From assembly GCA_019096195.1 (NCBI GenBank), contig JAGTXK010000075.1, forward strand, positions 62,001 through 126,000: 64,000 nucleotides of DNA, in the 5' to 3' direction. Origin of the DNA: Boletus sp. NGJ (taxonomy: Eukaryota; Basidiomycota; Agaricomycetes; Boletales; Boletaceae). The notes beneath the pieces were generated by a model that saw only the letters and a program-made list of their open reading frames with translations, was not told the DNA's origin and did no database searches. Shown one piece after another: positions 23,795-34,545 of the stretch (the stretch's first letter is position 1; every line of letters starts with the position of its first letter). The translations under genes and the position numbers were made by a program.

Positions 23795-26151
23795 ATAACA
23801 ATGTGCAGATAAAGGAAGGGGATGAATGGAAAGATGCCTTCATCACCCCTATTGAAGCTTATAAGTCAACCATAATGTATTTCGGAATGACCAACTCACC
23901 TCCAACTTTTCAACAGATGATGAATAATATATTTAATAATATGTATATAGTAGTGATTATCTATATTAATGATTGCATAATATTTACATCAAAAAAGTTG
24001 AAGAAGGAGCACAAAGAGGTAGTAAAAGAGGTCCTTCACTGCCTACAGGAGAATGACCTTTACATACTATAAAACCCTTGAAGTGTCATTTCTTCCAAGA
24101 CAAAGTAGACTTTCTAGGGATGGTCATATCTAAAAAAGGGGTAGAGATGCAAAAGGGCAAAGTAGCCAGTGTCATGGATTGGCCAGTTCCTACCTGCTTA
24201 AAGCAGCTCCAAGGATTTCTCAGACTATATAATTATTATAGATGTTTCATTTCAGATTTTGCTGAGACCTCACACCCTCTGAACGACCTTATCAAGAAGG
24301 ACATTCCATTCACACAGGGTCCCAATCAACAAGCAGCATTCAAAAAACTAAAAAAACAAATTTACAATGGCTGTGCTACTCATATATCCCAATCAAAATC
24401 AGAAAGTACACATAGAAACTGATGCCTCAGACATCATCACAGGAGCTGTGCTTCCCATATTATGTAATGATGGTAACTGGAGGCCAATTGCCTTCATTTC
24501 ACATTCTTTTGATAGCACTAAGCACAATTACCCTATTTACAATAAATAATTGCTTGCAGTAATTTGGGTGCTGGAAAAGTGGCATCATTATCTTATCAGT
24601 TGCAAAAGATTTAAAATCTGGACTGACCACAAAAACCTAGAATGTTGGAAGAAGCCACAAATACTCAGTGGTGATAGGCTCACTAGCATGTTCTTCTTTA
24701 AGAATTTAATTATGTTTTTGTTTATAAACCAGGATCATCTAATAGCAGAGCAGACACTCTCTCCCAACATCCAGATCATGGCAATCTGATAGTAGACCAT
24801 AACACAAACATTACAGTTTTACCTCCATCCCTTTTTATTAATTTGGTTTTTCTTTCATTAGACTTCCTACCAAAATTGGAAGCTGAATCATCTTCTCTTG
24901 GCATTAACACCATTATGGACTTTACCTTTGACTCTAATATGAATACTGTATTTTCAAAAATAACAAAAACAAAGTTTTCATACCAACACCCTTACATACA
25001 CAACTCATTACTCTATGCCATGACTCTCCTATCATCAGACACAAAGGACATTCAAAAACTATTCATACCCTTACATGATACTTTTCATGGCCTAGAGTCA
25101 CAAAGGATGTTAAAGAATATGTAGATAGCTGCCAAGTGTGTGCTCTTATAAAGAGTAAGCAAAAGGCACTAGGAGGAAAAATTATACCACTTCCCACAGC
25201 CAAATGCCCCTGGGAAGATTTATCAGTAGTTTTCATCATGGGTTTACCTGAATCATGTTCATTCACAGCAATCTGTGTAGTCATAGATCGATTCTCAAAA
25301 GAGATTGTTTTTATTCCCACTTACAATACCTGTTCATCATTGGACTTAGCTATTTTATTCTGTGACCACATTTGGTGCACACACAGACTACCCTCTATGC
25401 TCATTTCTAATAGAGGTCCCCAATTTGTATCCACTTTCATCAAGGAACTATGCAAACTTCTTGATATCTCTCAAAAGATTTTCACAGCCTATCATCCCCA
25501 AACAGATGGCCAAATGGAGCACATTAATCAAGACCTAGAGCAGTATCTCTGCACATATGTTGGAAAGAAGGAGGACCAATAGGCTGATTAAAAATGACTC
25601 AATTCTTTCACAATAATACCATCACTACAGCAACAGGCAAAATCCCTTTTAACATTACATGAAACTATGCCCCATGCATGGGATTTGAAGGGAAATTAGT
25701 TGGCTTCACAGAAGAGTTGAGAGAAAAAATGATTAAAGCATCAGAAAAGAAAAGATTGAACACCCCAGACTATTTTATTGATCAGCAGGTCTGGCTCTCC
25801 ACTGACAAACTTTACCTACCATACATGGCAAAGAAGCTTACACAAAAATAGATCATAACCATATGAGATCACCAAGGTCCTTCCAAACACCATTACATTA
25901 AAACTTCCCAAAACCGTTCACATTCATCTGATGGTTAACATCTCTTACATAAAACCTTATCAGAAAATGCTATTAGGACAGCCCAAAGTCCATTCCAAAG
26001 CCATTGAGATAGATCAAGAAGGAGAAGAACAATATGAGGTTGAATACATCTTAGTGTCTCAAATGAAAGGAAGAAGGTTGGAGTATCTCATTCATTGGGC
26101 TGGATATGGCAAAACAGATAGAACATGGGAACCAGCTGACATTATCAATAC

Positions 26152-27037
26152 TGTGAAAGAAATGACCAACAAAGTGAAGGGTAAAGTCTAAACTCGATAT
26201 CTCAGGTGTTGCTGTTTACAGCAATATACGAGAGAGAGAAGAGCAATTTCAAGGCTAAGGGAAAACATGGTACTCTACCAGCTACTTTATATACTACCGA
26301 TAGTGGTGCATGGACCATGCTATGCTATAACGTTGTAGGTACTGGGTATGACATCACAGGAATGAAGAAATGTTAGTGTCCAATAGCAAAAGAGAGAAAC
26401 AATGGAATGAGATACATGTGCTATGTGCATGTAGGTGAAATGTAGTCCATGATGTTCTAGGCATGGCTATGTTGTGATATATCAAAGGATCTAATGGAGA
26501 AATGAAAGAGTAACGCTTAAGGCATTGCATAGGTTGATCATGAGATCTGGTATCGAGATAGAATCATATCAGGGATAGATCAGATCTTGTCTAATGTATC
26601 TAAGAGTTTAATAAATAGGTTAATCTAGCGTTGCTTGATTAGTACTTGTATAGGGTACCAAGCACTGTGTCAGGTACAGTCTATGGGTCTTGTGTGGATA
26701 CTGAGCACTGCATCAGGTATGTCCACAGGGTATTGTAGTTTAGAGGTGTGTGGGCCTGTGCTTGTGGCAATGGATGCCAGGGTTAGCTGTGGGGCTACTT
26801 GGTGTTGTAGGTGTAACAGATATGGCGAGGGTACTACTAATGAAAGTGTACATGGATGTGGGTGACAGTGTGGTGTATTGTATGGTGAAGGATACAATGA
26901 GTGACTACTCTAGGTGTATGCAAGGTAAGGCTAGGATGGAGCTTGGTTGATAGTAGGTAAATGTGTTGTCTATAGATAGTGTGAGAGTGTAGAGAGGGTG
27001 GCGATAAATAGTAGATATCAGGTGTGAATGTTTCACA
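26152..27037. repeat. LTR-like insertion W (886 bp) in gypsy copy 3
   Basis: It lies between the chromodomain and the 3' end of gypsy copy 3, where copies 1 and 2 have no extra DNA. The ends are inverted: TGTGAAA at the left and TTTCACA at the right. A 5-bp target duplication is not visible, which may reflect decay or a slightly wrong boundary. No coding frame is recognised. Confidence 0.6.
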
Positions 27038-27202
27038 CCACTTCTAAAGCAGTCACCATATTCCATAAAAATAACCCATCTGCTCTGAGAAAACTTCATG
27101 GTTTATTCACTTCCAACTTCCAATCATTATTTCTTTTAAAAACTACACCATCTCCAAACCTTCCACAACTCATCTGGAATTCAAGTCATAAAAAGGGGGT
27201 AG

Positions 27203-27652
27203 TGTTGTAATATAAATATTTCACCACAACCTTAGTTACTCTTTTTCTCCTCATATCACATGACTATAAGTCTAGACTCATCACATGACCACCTCATGTA
27301 TTTAATTACCATTCTCATTCACACCTTATCTACTCCCACAATAATCTCCATCTTAATATTCATACAGACACTTCTTCACTTTATCTACTTATAGTATTTC
27401 CTCACACACACAGCCTAGTCCATGTGCACTCCTGTAACTTACATAAACTAGCACTCAACGACTAGGTTAGCCAGTTGAATCCATTTTGTTAACTTCCAAC
27501 TCATTATTGCCTTGACCATTGGTCATTGTAGGTGTGATGAATTCTTTGCACTAGACCCCCATACCCTCATCCCTGAGCCAGGACCTGTGTAGCCTGCAAG
27601 TTAGATCAAGCCTTGTGGATATTTGTCATCAAGGACAATATGTATCATAACA
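27203..27652 (+). repeat. 3' LTR of gypsy copy 3
   Basis: 450 bp, TGTTGTAATATAAAT...GTATCATAACA, after the purine tract AAAAAGGGGGTAG at 27190-27202. It is ~50 bp shorter than the 5' LTR of the same copy, mainly from a deletion near its start. Confidence 0.88.
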
Positions 27653-27905
27653 CTAAACAGAAAGGCACCCCCTTCTGATCTAATCATATTAGTTACTAGA
27701 TGGCCACTGAGCAGAAAGGCACTGTAACTTAGGTAAGTCTAATCAAGGAATATCTAGTAGCTAAAGTTAGGATCTTGCACAAGCACTTGCACTCCAGTGA
27801 CCCAATAAATTAGGTTTATAACAACCCCTATTGAGTGTGCACTGAGTGATCTAAAAAGAATAAAATTCTTATAGCTAAATAAATAGCAAAAGGCTATAGA
27901 ATTAT

Positions 27906-30887
27906 GTATATTACAGGAATTGGCTCCCAATGGAGACTTAATCATGACTTGAAGCTTACATGCATCAATGCAGTTTCCTGGTCACAACCAATATTTATAC
28001 CAGTGGATTTGATAATCTGCAGTGCATTGCTCTATTCTGATATTGATGGTGATTTATTTCTCCATATCATGTCAATGAGGCAGAGTCATGACAGAATCTA
28101 GTATATTGTAGGTATTAGGTATATTGAATTATTAGACTACTAGTAGCCCATTATGTATCTGAATCAGACTCAGATTGTTTAAATCTTATGATTGAGAGAA
28201 ACAGAATTCAGACTGGACCTCATCATAATTCAGGATAAGCTACTACATTGCCTTGCTCCAACCAACAAAATTACATACTAACTGTGGTCTGCAGGACTTT
28301 TTCATTCAAGTTTTTCATTCAAGTTCAGTCCAGCTAACTATTGCCAATGAAATTAGGTCAGGCTTCATTGATGAATCATTGTCAATAATACTCACCTGGA
28401 CCCTTCCCTCAGATTTATGACCTATCAGTTGGATGTCAATGCATACACATGAGGCAGCCATTTAGATTGACAAAAGGTTTGCATAGGATCAATCTTGATT
28501 TTTGCAAGATTCAAACACTGTAACAGCCACTTCAATCTGAATTTTCCTTATGGTTTGATAATTACATCTCATTTTACATGGTAGAGCTCCATTGATATGT
28601 TTTGATCTAATAGATTTAGAGCCTTGGATCTTGGTGTCATGTACATCACATCTGAACCAACATATTTTATAACTCTTAGACTTGTAATACCATCACAGAG
28701 TGTGGGAATTCAGATGCATTTAGCATCTGAGTTATAAGGCTATGTGCACAAGAGAACATATCAGGCTGGCCACCTGCTTATTCATTCATCAGGACATCCT
28801 TCTTCTAGAATTAGGGTCAGACCACATGGCGGATCATGCATACAGTATAAATAGGAGCAGGTAAAGATAGCAGTGACAGGCAGTTTCAAACTCACAAAAG
28901 TTCTCATCAGAAGGCTTTACTGCTGCCCCAACCACTAGTTTATCTGATCAATGCAATGCTTAGAATACCAACTACCAATCTAACATTCTACACAGAGAGT
29001 TGACTCTAGTCATGGCCATACAGTAACTGTCAAAGAGTGACTATCTCAGGTGAATTGGTTGCAATGTAGGTAATACAAATGGGTTGATGTGAGACTACAT
29101 ACTGATTAGACCATAGGTTGTTTGGACATCTAGGTCCTTTCAGTGTCATATCTGCACTTTTTCATTGCTATACACTCTCCCAGTAGAGCTCAGTCACTAT
29201 AAGAACCTCTCATATCATCCAATGGGATTTGACATGGCAATACAGTCTACAAGTGTGCAATTATATTTACTGACAGTCAAAACAGATCCAATGCAATATA
29301 TATAAAGCTCACTTCTTGCCACTCTTAAAATATGGGCCAATGTTGGCATATTCTAAAAACCAACTTCTTCTTGACCCAGACTCACCTCAAGTCAATACTT
29401 GTTGACTAGCTTAGTATGCCTGAAGATTTCACAGGCATGCTGCAAAACCTATCAGATTCCAGCAACAACAACATAGATTCAGACTACAATAATGGTGATG
29501 AGGGGAGTTCTCCAAGTTGTGCAGGAGAGTAAGCCCTAGGCAATTCTGGCAATAAGCAGCAAGCTCAGTGCATGATGTTTAATCCTGCTCTGGATGCTAA
29601 TGCACAAGAACTCAGGAAGGTATGCTTATCTACTTTTCTCATTAACTTGGGACACCATCATACATAGATCACTGTCATATTATATTGCAGGCTCTTGGGC
29701 TCACTCAACTTGCTTCCTCAGACACACATGATATGCCAAGCTTTTTGACTTGACCAAGCACAACATTCAAGGAAAGGTGGCCACAAGTCCAAAGCTCCAA
29801 GTTCCCTAGAGCAAAGTATGTATTACTGATGCAGCAAAAAAAAAATTATCTTTTTTATCATTCCTGAGTTCCACCATTGCTCTTTCCTATCAAAGCACTG
29901 CCAGATATTAATATTGACCCATGTGACCTGTCTTACTAGCAGTCACAAAACAACCAAACCTTACCAGAAGGTTGAGCTACAATCAATAGACAAGTAGTAT
30001 GAGGCAAGTAGCTCTTTAACCAACTGGTAAGAAGTGGAAAAGACCAAGAGGACAAGACTGAGAGTCCTATAGTGGCTCTTGGGCCCTTATATACTGTCTA
30101 GGGGTTTATACTTGTGTACAGTAGATCTAATGATACATATGCTATGCTACATGCATGATTGATGATGCTAACATGAGGATAACTTGTGTATCAGTATAGC
30201 CATGGGAATGGAAGAGAAGCATAGCATGAGTATATGAGGTGAGCAAGTCATAGATAGAGGCATGAGGCAAGCATGGGGTGATCTAGACTAACATGTGTGA
30301 TCCTGCAAGCATACATGAGGCAATCTAGACCTAGGATGAGTCAAGGGAAATGCCATGAGAATGTCATAAGGTCTGTAGATCTAGATCTATAAATGGACTC
30401 AAGTATTTAGAAAGATTGGTGTTGATCTTTCAGGGAATTGAGTGACTAGGATGCTAGGCTATCCCTCACTTCTTCCTCTGGCCTCCAATCTGACTATTAG
30501 CTGGTGACAGACAACTTATTTACCAGATCAAACAAAAGATATTTGCTTGAAAAGCTTGTCTAGTGAATGAGTTAATAGTATTAGTCAATTGGCTCACCAG
30601 TTGTTCTTCCTTTTTTTAATACTATGATTCTAAAGAAAGGGATATGGCTTATTCCTAGCTAGACTTATTTGTTTGAGTTATCTCTACCATAGTAGAGATA
30701 AGTGTTTATCTACTCTTGCATAGTTGTTGAGTTTTAACATCTAAGCTCTTTGGCTAGACTTTGTGAGGCTAGCTTGTCTCCTTCAGAGATAGGCCATGGA
30801 TATCTCTAATTTCTGGGCTTGCTATTGGAGCAAGGGTTTTAGGGCTAGGTCTTTATTTCTAGACTTTTTTCTTCTCTCTTAAAGCTT
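27906..30887. other. AT-rich degenerate sequence with traces of an intron-containing gene
   Basis: No intact gene. A 37-codon open frame starts at about 29417. Near 29590-29820 there are short open stretches separated by what look like true introns: GTATGC (29619) to TTGCAG (~29690), and a donor GTATGT at ~29816. This suggests a decayed spliced gene, possibly a transposon gene, but I cannot name it. Parts around 29,950-30,500 look like LTR-type non-coding sequence without clear ends. Confidence 0.45.
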
Positions 30888-31855
30888 ATGATTCTATAGC
30901 TTTTTGCTACTTATTTAGCCATAGAAATTTTATCTCTTTAGATCACTCAGTGCACACTCAATAGGGGTTGTTATAAACCTAATTTATTGGGTCACTGGAG
31001 TGCAAGTGCTTGTGCAAGATCCTAACTTTAGCTACTAGATATTCCTAGATTAGACTTACCTAGGTTACAATGCCTTTCTACTCAGTGGCCACCTAGTAAC
31101 TAATGTGGTTAGATCAGAAGAGGGTGTATCTTTCTGCTTAGTGGCTGTGTTTCCTTTCTAGTTGTGGTAATAGTTTTCTGCTTAGTGCTACTACCACTTA
31201 TGATACATACCTATTGGCAAAGGGGTCTTTTTCCCACTCAGAATAGATTTCAGATAATCTTTTCTTAGATGTCCTCTTAAGAGGAAGAAGATAAGATGGG
31301 TCTTGCAGTCAAATCTTGCCTTCTTTTATGCTATTCTACTGGAGACTGTGTTGGTTCCAGATTTATTCTCTTGCCTTGAGCCATTGGTGCCTCTAGAGGG
31401 AGAGTACATCTGAATTGGATTAGTTATGACTCAAGTGGTGTCATAATAACTCATAAGGCTATGCTGATTCACAATGACTCACTCTGACTCACATTGATTT
31501 AGTCTAACCCATTCTATGCTAGCTGAATCTGGAATATGAAATGAGTACATGTGATCATTTGTGCATTTATGACCAGGGCTATGATTGAATGGTAGCATTC
31601 TAAGCAAGGCAAGGATTATGTGATCATGCTGTATGGGTATGAGAATAAAGATACCAGTCACAGGATTAAAGAATAAGTAATAGTTGTAGCTAGCAATAAT
31701 AGTAATGCTAGAAGATTTATTCATATCTTCTTAGAGAATGGTTGGATTGGTATGAAACTTGGTAGGGGAATAGGCCTTAGTGTAGCCTTTCATATAATAC
31801 TGAAAATTTTGAAATATAAAATCATGATTCAGCACAATTCCTATTTTGTGCAGGT
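30888..31855 (-). repeat. Repeat Z, copy B (uninterrupted)
   Basis: A 0.97-kb reverse-complement match to the three joined pieces of copy A. It is the intact reference that proves how the nested insertions divided copy A. No coding frame. Confidence 0.87.
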
Positions 31856-31959
31856 CATCAGATCATAAGGGCCAAAGATAGGGGCTAAGTGTGAAAGTCA
31901 TTGTATAAAATAGTAGAAATAAAGGGGAAAATAATATGGTCTGTAACAGTCACCTGAGA

Positions 31960-32645
31960 GTCAGATCATAGCCAAGCAGGCAGAGCTCTACCAGATGCTA
32001 CCCTACAAGCTCTGCAAATCACTGACAACATTTTCTGACTTCCTCCAAGTTGTAAGTAACAATCACTCTTCCATTGTATTTCTGTAGCTGAGTATCTCAA
32101 ATCCACCAAGTTCTCAAAGGCTATGACTGAGGAGTGTGCAAACATAGTCAAAACATTAAAAACATTTTTGATCATTCTCTGAACATCAAGGTTATGCTCT
32201 TTTCAAGTGAAAAATCTCTCAAAGCACTTGATCCAATGCTTTGGAACTACTTAAGAAACCTGGTGATATCCAGTATGTACATGCAGCTCTCTTCTATTCT
32301 CTTCATAAATCCAATCAAAATCTGAGGAAGTGAATTATTTTAAAGTCTCATTCTGATGAAGGTATGTTATACATTCTGAATTCTACTTTTGCTTCAATTT
32401 TTTTTTGTAGATTGCCTGTGTCCTGGTGTATGAAAAGGCCATTCTCTGAAACAAGAAACATGATGGACCAAAGGAGTGGGGGGAGTGCATGGGAGCACAG
32501 ACCATCACAAAAGGCTTGATGGCCAGCATAGCTGCAATTGTAAGTCTTACTCTCATCTCAAAACTCTTTATATTCTACCACTTTAACACTAGTTCTATTA
32601 TCAATTATAGGTATCTCTCAAAGCAGCCTTCTCACTCTGAATAGA
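31960..32645 (+). pseudogene. Relic of an unknown spliced gene
   Basis: Short open segments are joined by intron-like gaps: GTAAGT (32051) to TTCTGTAG (~32089), GTATGT (~32361) to TTTGTAG (~32411), and GTAAGT (~32540) to AATTATAG (~32611). The segments read peptides such as LKALDPMLW, KKPGDIQYVHAALFYS, IACVLVYEKAI and GPKEWGECMGAQ. In-frame stops and one frame change are present. I do not recognise the family. Together with the traces at 29.4-29.8 kb it could be one gene split by later insertions. Confidence 0.5.
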
Positions 32646-32845
32646 TTTCTGATAAGAGATACATAGATATGTATGCAGTATCTGTATGATATTGAGATAC
32701 TTGAGATTGTGAGATTTTTCTTGCAGGCAAATCTTGCCTCCTTATATGCTATTCTACTTGAGGCTGTGCTGGTCTCCTATTTTATTCTCCTGCCTTAAAC
32801 TGTTGGTGTCTCTAGAGGTGAGTACACCTGATTTAGACAGTTAAA
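32636..32845 (-). repeat. Repeat Z, copy C (fragment)
   Basis: About 210 bp in the same direction as copy B, matching the part of Z that reads CTTATATGCTATTCTACT and TGTCTCTAGAGGTGAGTAC. Truncated at both sides. Confidence 0.7.
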
Positions 32846-33199
32846 AACATATATATAACCAACCAGGCATAGATGTTATTTATCAGGGACCAAACCTGAT
32901 GTCCAGAAAATAAATACTAATCTAGATATGTGTGACACCTCTTTTGCCTTCAGCTGTACACTACAGTAACATTATATAGTATTATTTCCACTACATACCC
33001 ACACTTATTTCTACTCTTGTATGTATTTTCCAGTAGATTTTTGCTACATTCATGCTGTAGAACACCACTATTGCAATACATGATGACCTAATCAAGTGAA
33101 TCTCATAAAAGGTAATAATGAGTGGGTGAATTCATATGAACCGATTTGAATGTGTGCAACATGATCCTGTTCGATCCCTGGTAGGGTCCTATCTAGCTT

Positions 33200-34545
33200 T
33201 CACTGGGAGTCAACACGCAAAAAATTTTCAACGATTTCGGAGACTCGGCCGTCAATACCAGCCAAAAGTGTGATAGTTTCGTCCTGCCAATTCAGTGAGA
33301 TAAGAATCCAGCAGCACACCAATAGTAATAGCTCGTACCCAGAGCCTGGCGGAAAAAGCCTTCCCTTCAGAAGTGAATAAAAAGTCGCTTTCTTCAGTAA
33401 CCTCACAACAGGACAGGTATCGACCATGCATTGAACGATCACTGGCAACGGCGGCATGGACAAGTGTTCTGCTACCCTCCTCTGTCGATCGCACAAAGAC
33501 CAACGTTCTAAACATTGCCATAAGCCATTTTTGCGCAAGGTTCCGAGCAATCCCCGACACGCAATAACCTGGGTTGACCGTACAGGCCACGACAGGTGTG
33601 GTATCAGGAAGACGCGACGCGAGCTCCCGAATGAACATGACCTCCAGTACTGAGAAGCTCTGACGGTCAACTTTTCCTCACAAAACAAGTGCATACATAG
33701 TACTCACGCTTCGAAACTTCATAACGAACCACACTAAAGTGATGACTACTCTTAAGCATGATTCCACATATAGCAAAAAAAAGTCACGGACCCATTGCCA
33801 AAGTTCCGGTGGTTGATGGTTTCAAGGATATTGCTCCACGACTCTGTTGCCGTCAACTTCGGAGTGTGATAATGTGCAAAACTCGATACGATAACCAAAC
33901 GTGACGGCGAATCTGGAGAGGAAGAATTTATCAAGTATGGCAAGAGCAGGATGCTCAGCAGTGCGGTGGAAAGATAATTCACTTGTAGCCTGGTGTGGTA
34001 AAATCAGTAACATCATCTGAATGGGAATAGGAAGGAATTGTAAGTACGCTACTTCCCAGCCGTCTTGCGTCTGAACGTAATCGCCGGGAGCAACACCGGC
34101 GTTTGCGACGAGTGTATCCAGCGCTCCATTTCCCTCCGCCGCGAACTTGTCAACAAAGGAGCGCACGTTCTGAAAGCTCCCCAGCTCGAGCGGCCAAGTA
34201 TACATTTCTGTGCTCGGTACACCGCTTGCAGCTGTTCGCTCAAGGATGGCTTGACGTGTCATTTTCACCACGTCAGTCTGGCGGAGCTCGGCATGGCTGC
34301 AAATGCTTACATTTTCGTGTCTCCTCGCACTTGGCCAAGTTCCTACTTGTGGCAAGGAGTAACTTGGGTCTCATCTTGGCGAGATGTACTGAAGCTTCGA
34401 AGCCCAGCCCGGCGTTTGACCCAGTCACCACGAACGTCTTTGAGCCGACACCGTCGACCGCTATAGGTCGAGGGATGGTACGCCATTGCTCGTGAAAATA
34501 TTGACGCAGGGTAAATACCGCCATAGATGGGAAGGTGAAGATCAA
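33200..34545 (-). CDS. Short-chain dehydrogenase/reductase (retinol-dehydrogenase-like)
   Basis: NAD(P)-dependent oxidoreductase of the classical SDR fold; substrate unknown. Six exons give 351 residues: 34311-34545, 34048-34249, 33792-33989, 33708-33733, 33339-33649, 33200-33283. Introns are 55-61 bp. In order: cofactor motif TGSNAGLG (residues ~41-48), LVANAGVA (the NAG motif), VIVSSFAH with the catalytic Ser, and RYEVSKL with the YxxxK pair, which is built across a 26-nt exon junction. The C-terminus ARLWDETITLL is typical of fungal members. A second ATG at 34524 (MAVFTLRQ) is an equally good start. It is the first intact gene right of the transposon island. Confidence 0.88.

Larger units (their letters stand above)
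21222..27191 (+). pseudogene. pol relic of gypsy copy 3, interrupted by X/Y and W
   Basis: Protease DSG is kept (about 21511-21530). The RT region is split at GYN/NVQIKEG by the X LTR. The catalytic box now reads Y-I-N-D (near 23966), an Asp-to-Asn change. In integrase the first Asp reads V (SVVF) and the second N (SNRGPQF), so two of the three catalytic acids are gone; QME keeps the Glu. The chromodomain (WAGYGKTD, TWE) is readable at 26030-26140, just before insertion W. The tail resumes at 27038 and ends at 27191 before the purine tract. There are many stops. Confidence 0.88.
18958..27652 (+). mobile_element. Ty3/gypsy chromovirus, copy 3, old and carrying nested insertions
   Basis: The same family as copies 1 and 2 but strongly decayed. 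5' LTR 18958-19455, 3' LTR 27203-27652, target duplication CTAAG/CTAAA (18953-18957 and 27653-27657, one mismatch). It was interrupted by an X LTR (22292-23794, itself containing Y) and by an LTR-like element W (26152-27037). CpG is almost absent; positions that are CG in copy 2 are usually TG or CA here, as expected from long-term cytosine methylation and deamination. Confidence 0.93.
10908..27905 (+). repeat. Repeat Z, copy A (about 0.95 kb, split by two nested insertions)
   Basis: It is made of three pieces: 10908-11542, 18886-18957 and 27658-27905. Joined, they match the reverse complement of 30888-31855 along the whole length. The gap at 11543-18885 is an X LTR plus one target-duplication copy; the gap at 18958-27657 is gypsy copy 3. 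At both joints the continuous order seen in copy B is restored exactly. Z is AT-rich and almost without CpG. It has no long open frame and its class is unknown; I see no TG/CA LTR ends or clear TIR. Confidence 0.85.

Noticed and set aside
10908-31855. Z copies A and B as the two LTRs or TIRs of one 21-kb element
   Set aside because: They are inverted so cannot be LTRs, and no shared TG/CA or TIR-like ends or target duplication frame the pair; independent copies are simpler.
33160-33200. GTTCGATCCC, resembling a tRNA B box
   Set aside because: No matching A box or acceptor stem could be paired around it.
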